Positions 6,660 through 7,034 of a DNA stretch of 7,034 nucleotides are shown in pieces. The DNA comes from Bacteroidota bacterium (GTDB lineage: Bacteria; Bacteroidota; Bacteroidia; Bacteroidales; Prolixibacteraceae), in assembly GCA_030632865.1 (NCBI GenBank), contig DAOVTY010000170.1, forward strand, positions 1 through 7,034, read 5' to 3'. Numbering within the stretch: the stretch's first letter is position 1; each line of letters begins with the position of its first letter. A program made the position numbers and the translations under genes. The notes beneath the pieces are model-generated. The model did no database searches and was not told where the DNA came from. It saw nothing but the letters and a program-made list of their open reading frames with translations.

Positions 6660-7034
6660 TTATTTTCTCTCCGTATGAACTTCATCACTATGTACATGTT
6701 CGTGTTCTTTAGCATGTGCAACCATTTCTTTGTATTGCTCTTCAGTAATTTTATTCGCTTTATATCCTTTCTTTTCAATTGCATTGGCAAATCCCTCATC
6801 AGTGTTTTTACCCTTTTTGTATTCAATTAAAATAGTGTTAGAAATGTGATCAACTTTTAAGTTTTTTACACCTTTCTCGAATTTTACATACTCGGTAATT
6901 GTTTTTTCGCAATCACCACAATCCATGTCACTCTTAAAGCAAACTATTTCGTTTCCCTTTTTCTGAGCTGATGTTTGAGTTGAAACAAATGCAACCAAGA
7001 ATACCATTATTACTGTATAAATTACTTTTTTCAT
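6660..7034 (-). CDS. Secreted heavy-metal-associated (HMA) domain protein with His-rich tail
   Basis: This 124-residue protein carries an N-terminal Sec signal peptide (two Lys, then a hydrophobic stretch about 4-18, likely cut near TSA-Q, residues 22-24), so it is periplasmic or exported. Residues about 29-96 fit the small ferredoxin-like HMA fold of copper/mercury-type metallochaperones: beta strand, the metal loop MDCGDC (37-42, C39 and C42), a helix, GVKNLKVD (55-62), TILIEYKKG (67-75), and a final helix and strand ending KKGYKANKI. The usual GMTCxxC is changed to DMDCGDC. An additional Cys (C32) lies before the motif. The tail (about 105-124) is rich in His and Glu (HAKEHEHVHSDEVH) and could bind further metal. 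The ATG is the last codon of the window, so the gene looks complete but anything upstream is unseen. It probably binds copper, zinc or a similar ion; the specific metal is unknown. Confidence 0.85.
   Translation of the reverse strand: MKKVIYTVIMVFLVAFVSTQTSAQKKGNEIVCFKSDMDCGDCEKTITEYVKFEKGVKNLKVDHISNTILIEYKKGKNTDEGFANAIEKKGYKANKITEEQYKEMVAHAKEHEHVHSDEVHTERK

Noticed and set aside
6638..6826. Minus-strand open frame of 62 codons in another phase of the HMA gene
   Set aside because: Overlaps the His-rich end of the HMA protein in a different frame; the Lys/Arg-rich product has no supporting motif.

Overview
The window looks like ordinary chromosomal DNA from an AT-rich, Gram-negative member of the Bacteroidota. 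A marine or anaerobic Bacteroidales/Marinilabiliales-type bacterium is my best guess, not proven. Supporting signs are the low GC content, starts without clear Shine-Dalgarno sequences, a lipoprotein with a Bacteroidota-style signal, promoter-like TAnnTTTG boxes, and the gene families present. I see no rRNA, tRNA, CRISPR array, insertion sequence, phage gene or attachment site.

Left to right: (1) a plus-strand frame of uncertain start (34-375) gives an unrecognised protein tail. It ends inside a strong bidirectional terminator (354-389) shared with (2) a minus-strand Xaa-Pro aminopeptidase of the PepP/M24 family (389-1777). (3) Divergent from it is a plus-strand cytidylate kinase-like protein (1945-2637). 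This converges on (4) a minus-strand, divergent uracil-DNA glycosylase of the family-1 fold (2688-3449). (5) A 174-base gap with a hairpin and two small palindromes follows. (6) A two-gene minus-strand unit comes next: an MFS transporter (5135-6472, transcribed first) and, 44 bases downstream, a lipoprotein fusing a 3-keto-disaccharide hydrolase (DUF1080) domain to a PHP-like metallohydrolase domain (3624-5090). (7) At the right edge, a minus-strand secreted heavy-metal-associated (HMA) protein with a His-rich tail (6660-7034) starts exactly at the last base.

Functionally, the window mixes protein turnover (PepP), a nucleotide-kinase-like protein, DNA repair (UDG), a probable uptake-and-processing pair for a carbohydrate-derived or organic-acid compound (MFS plus fusion lipoprotein), and a periplasmic metal-binding protein. 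The genes do not form one evident system. The most unusual item is the DUF1080-PHP fusion. Its PHP half keeps the first metal-binding motifs (HxH, His, Glu), but the usual C-terminal GSDAH motif reads GTNN and the usual HP motif reads NP. The uracil-DNA glycosylase is next: its two catalytic motifs depart from the canonical GQDPYH and HPSPLS.
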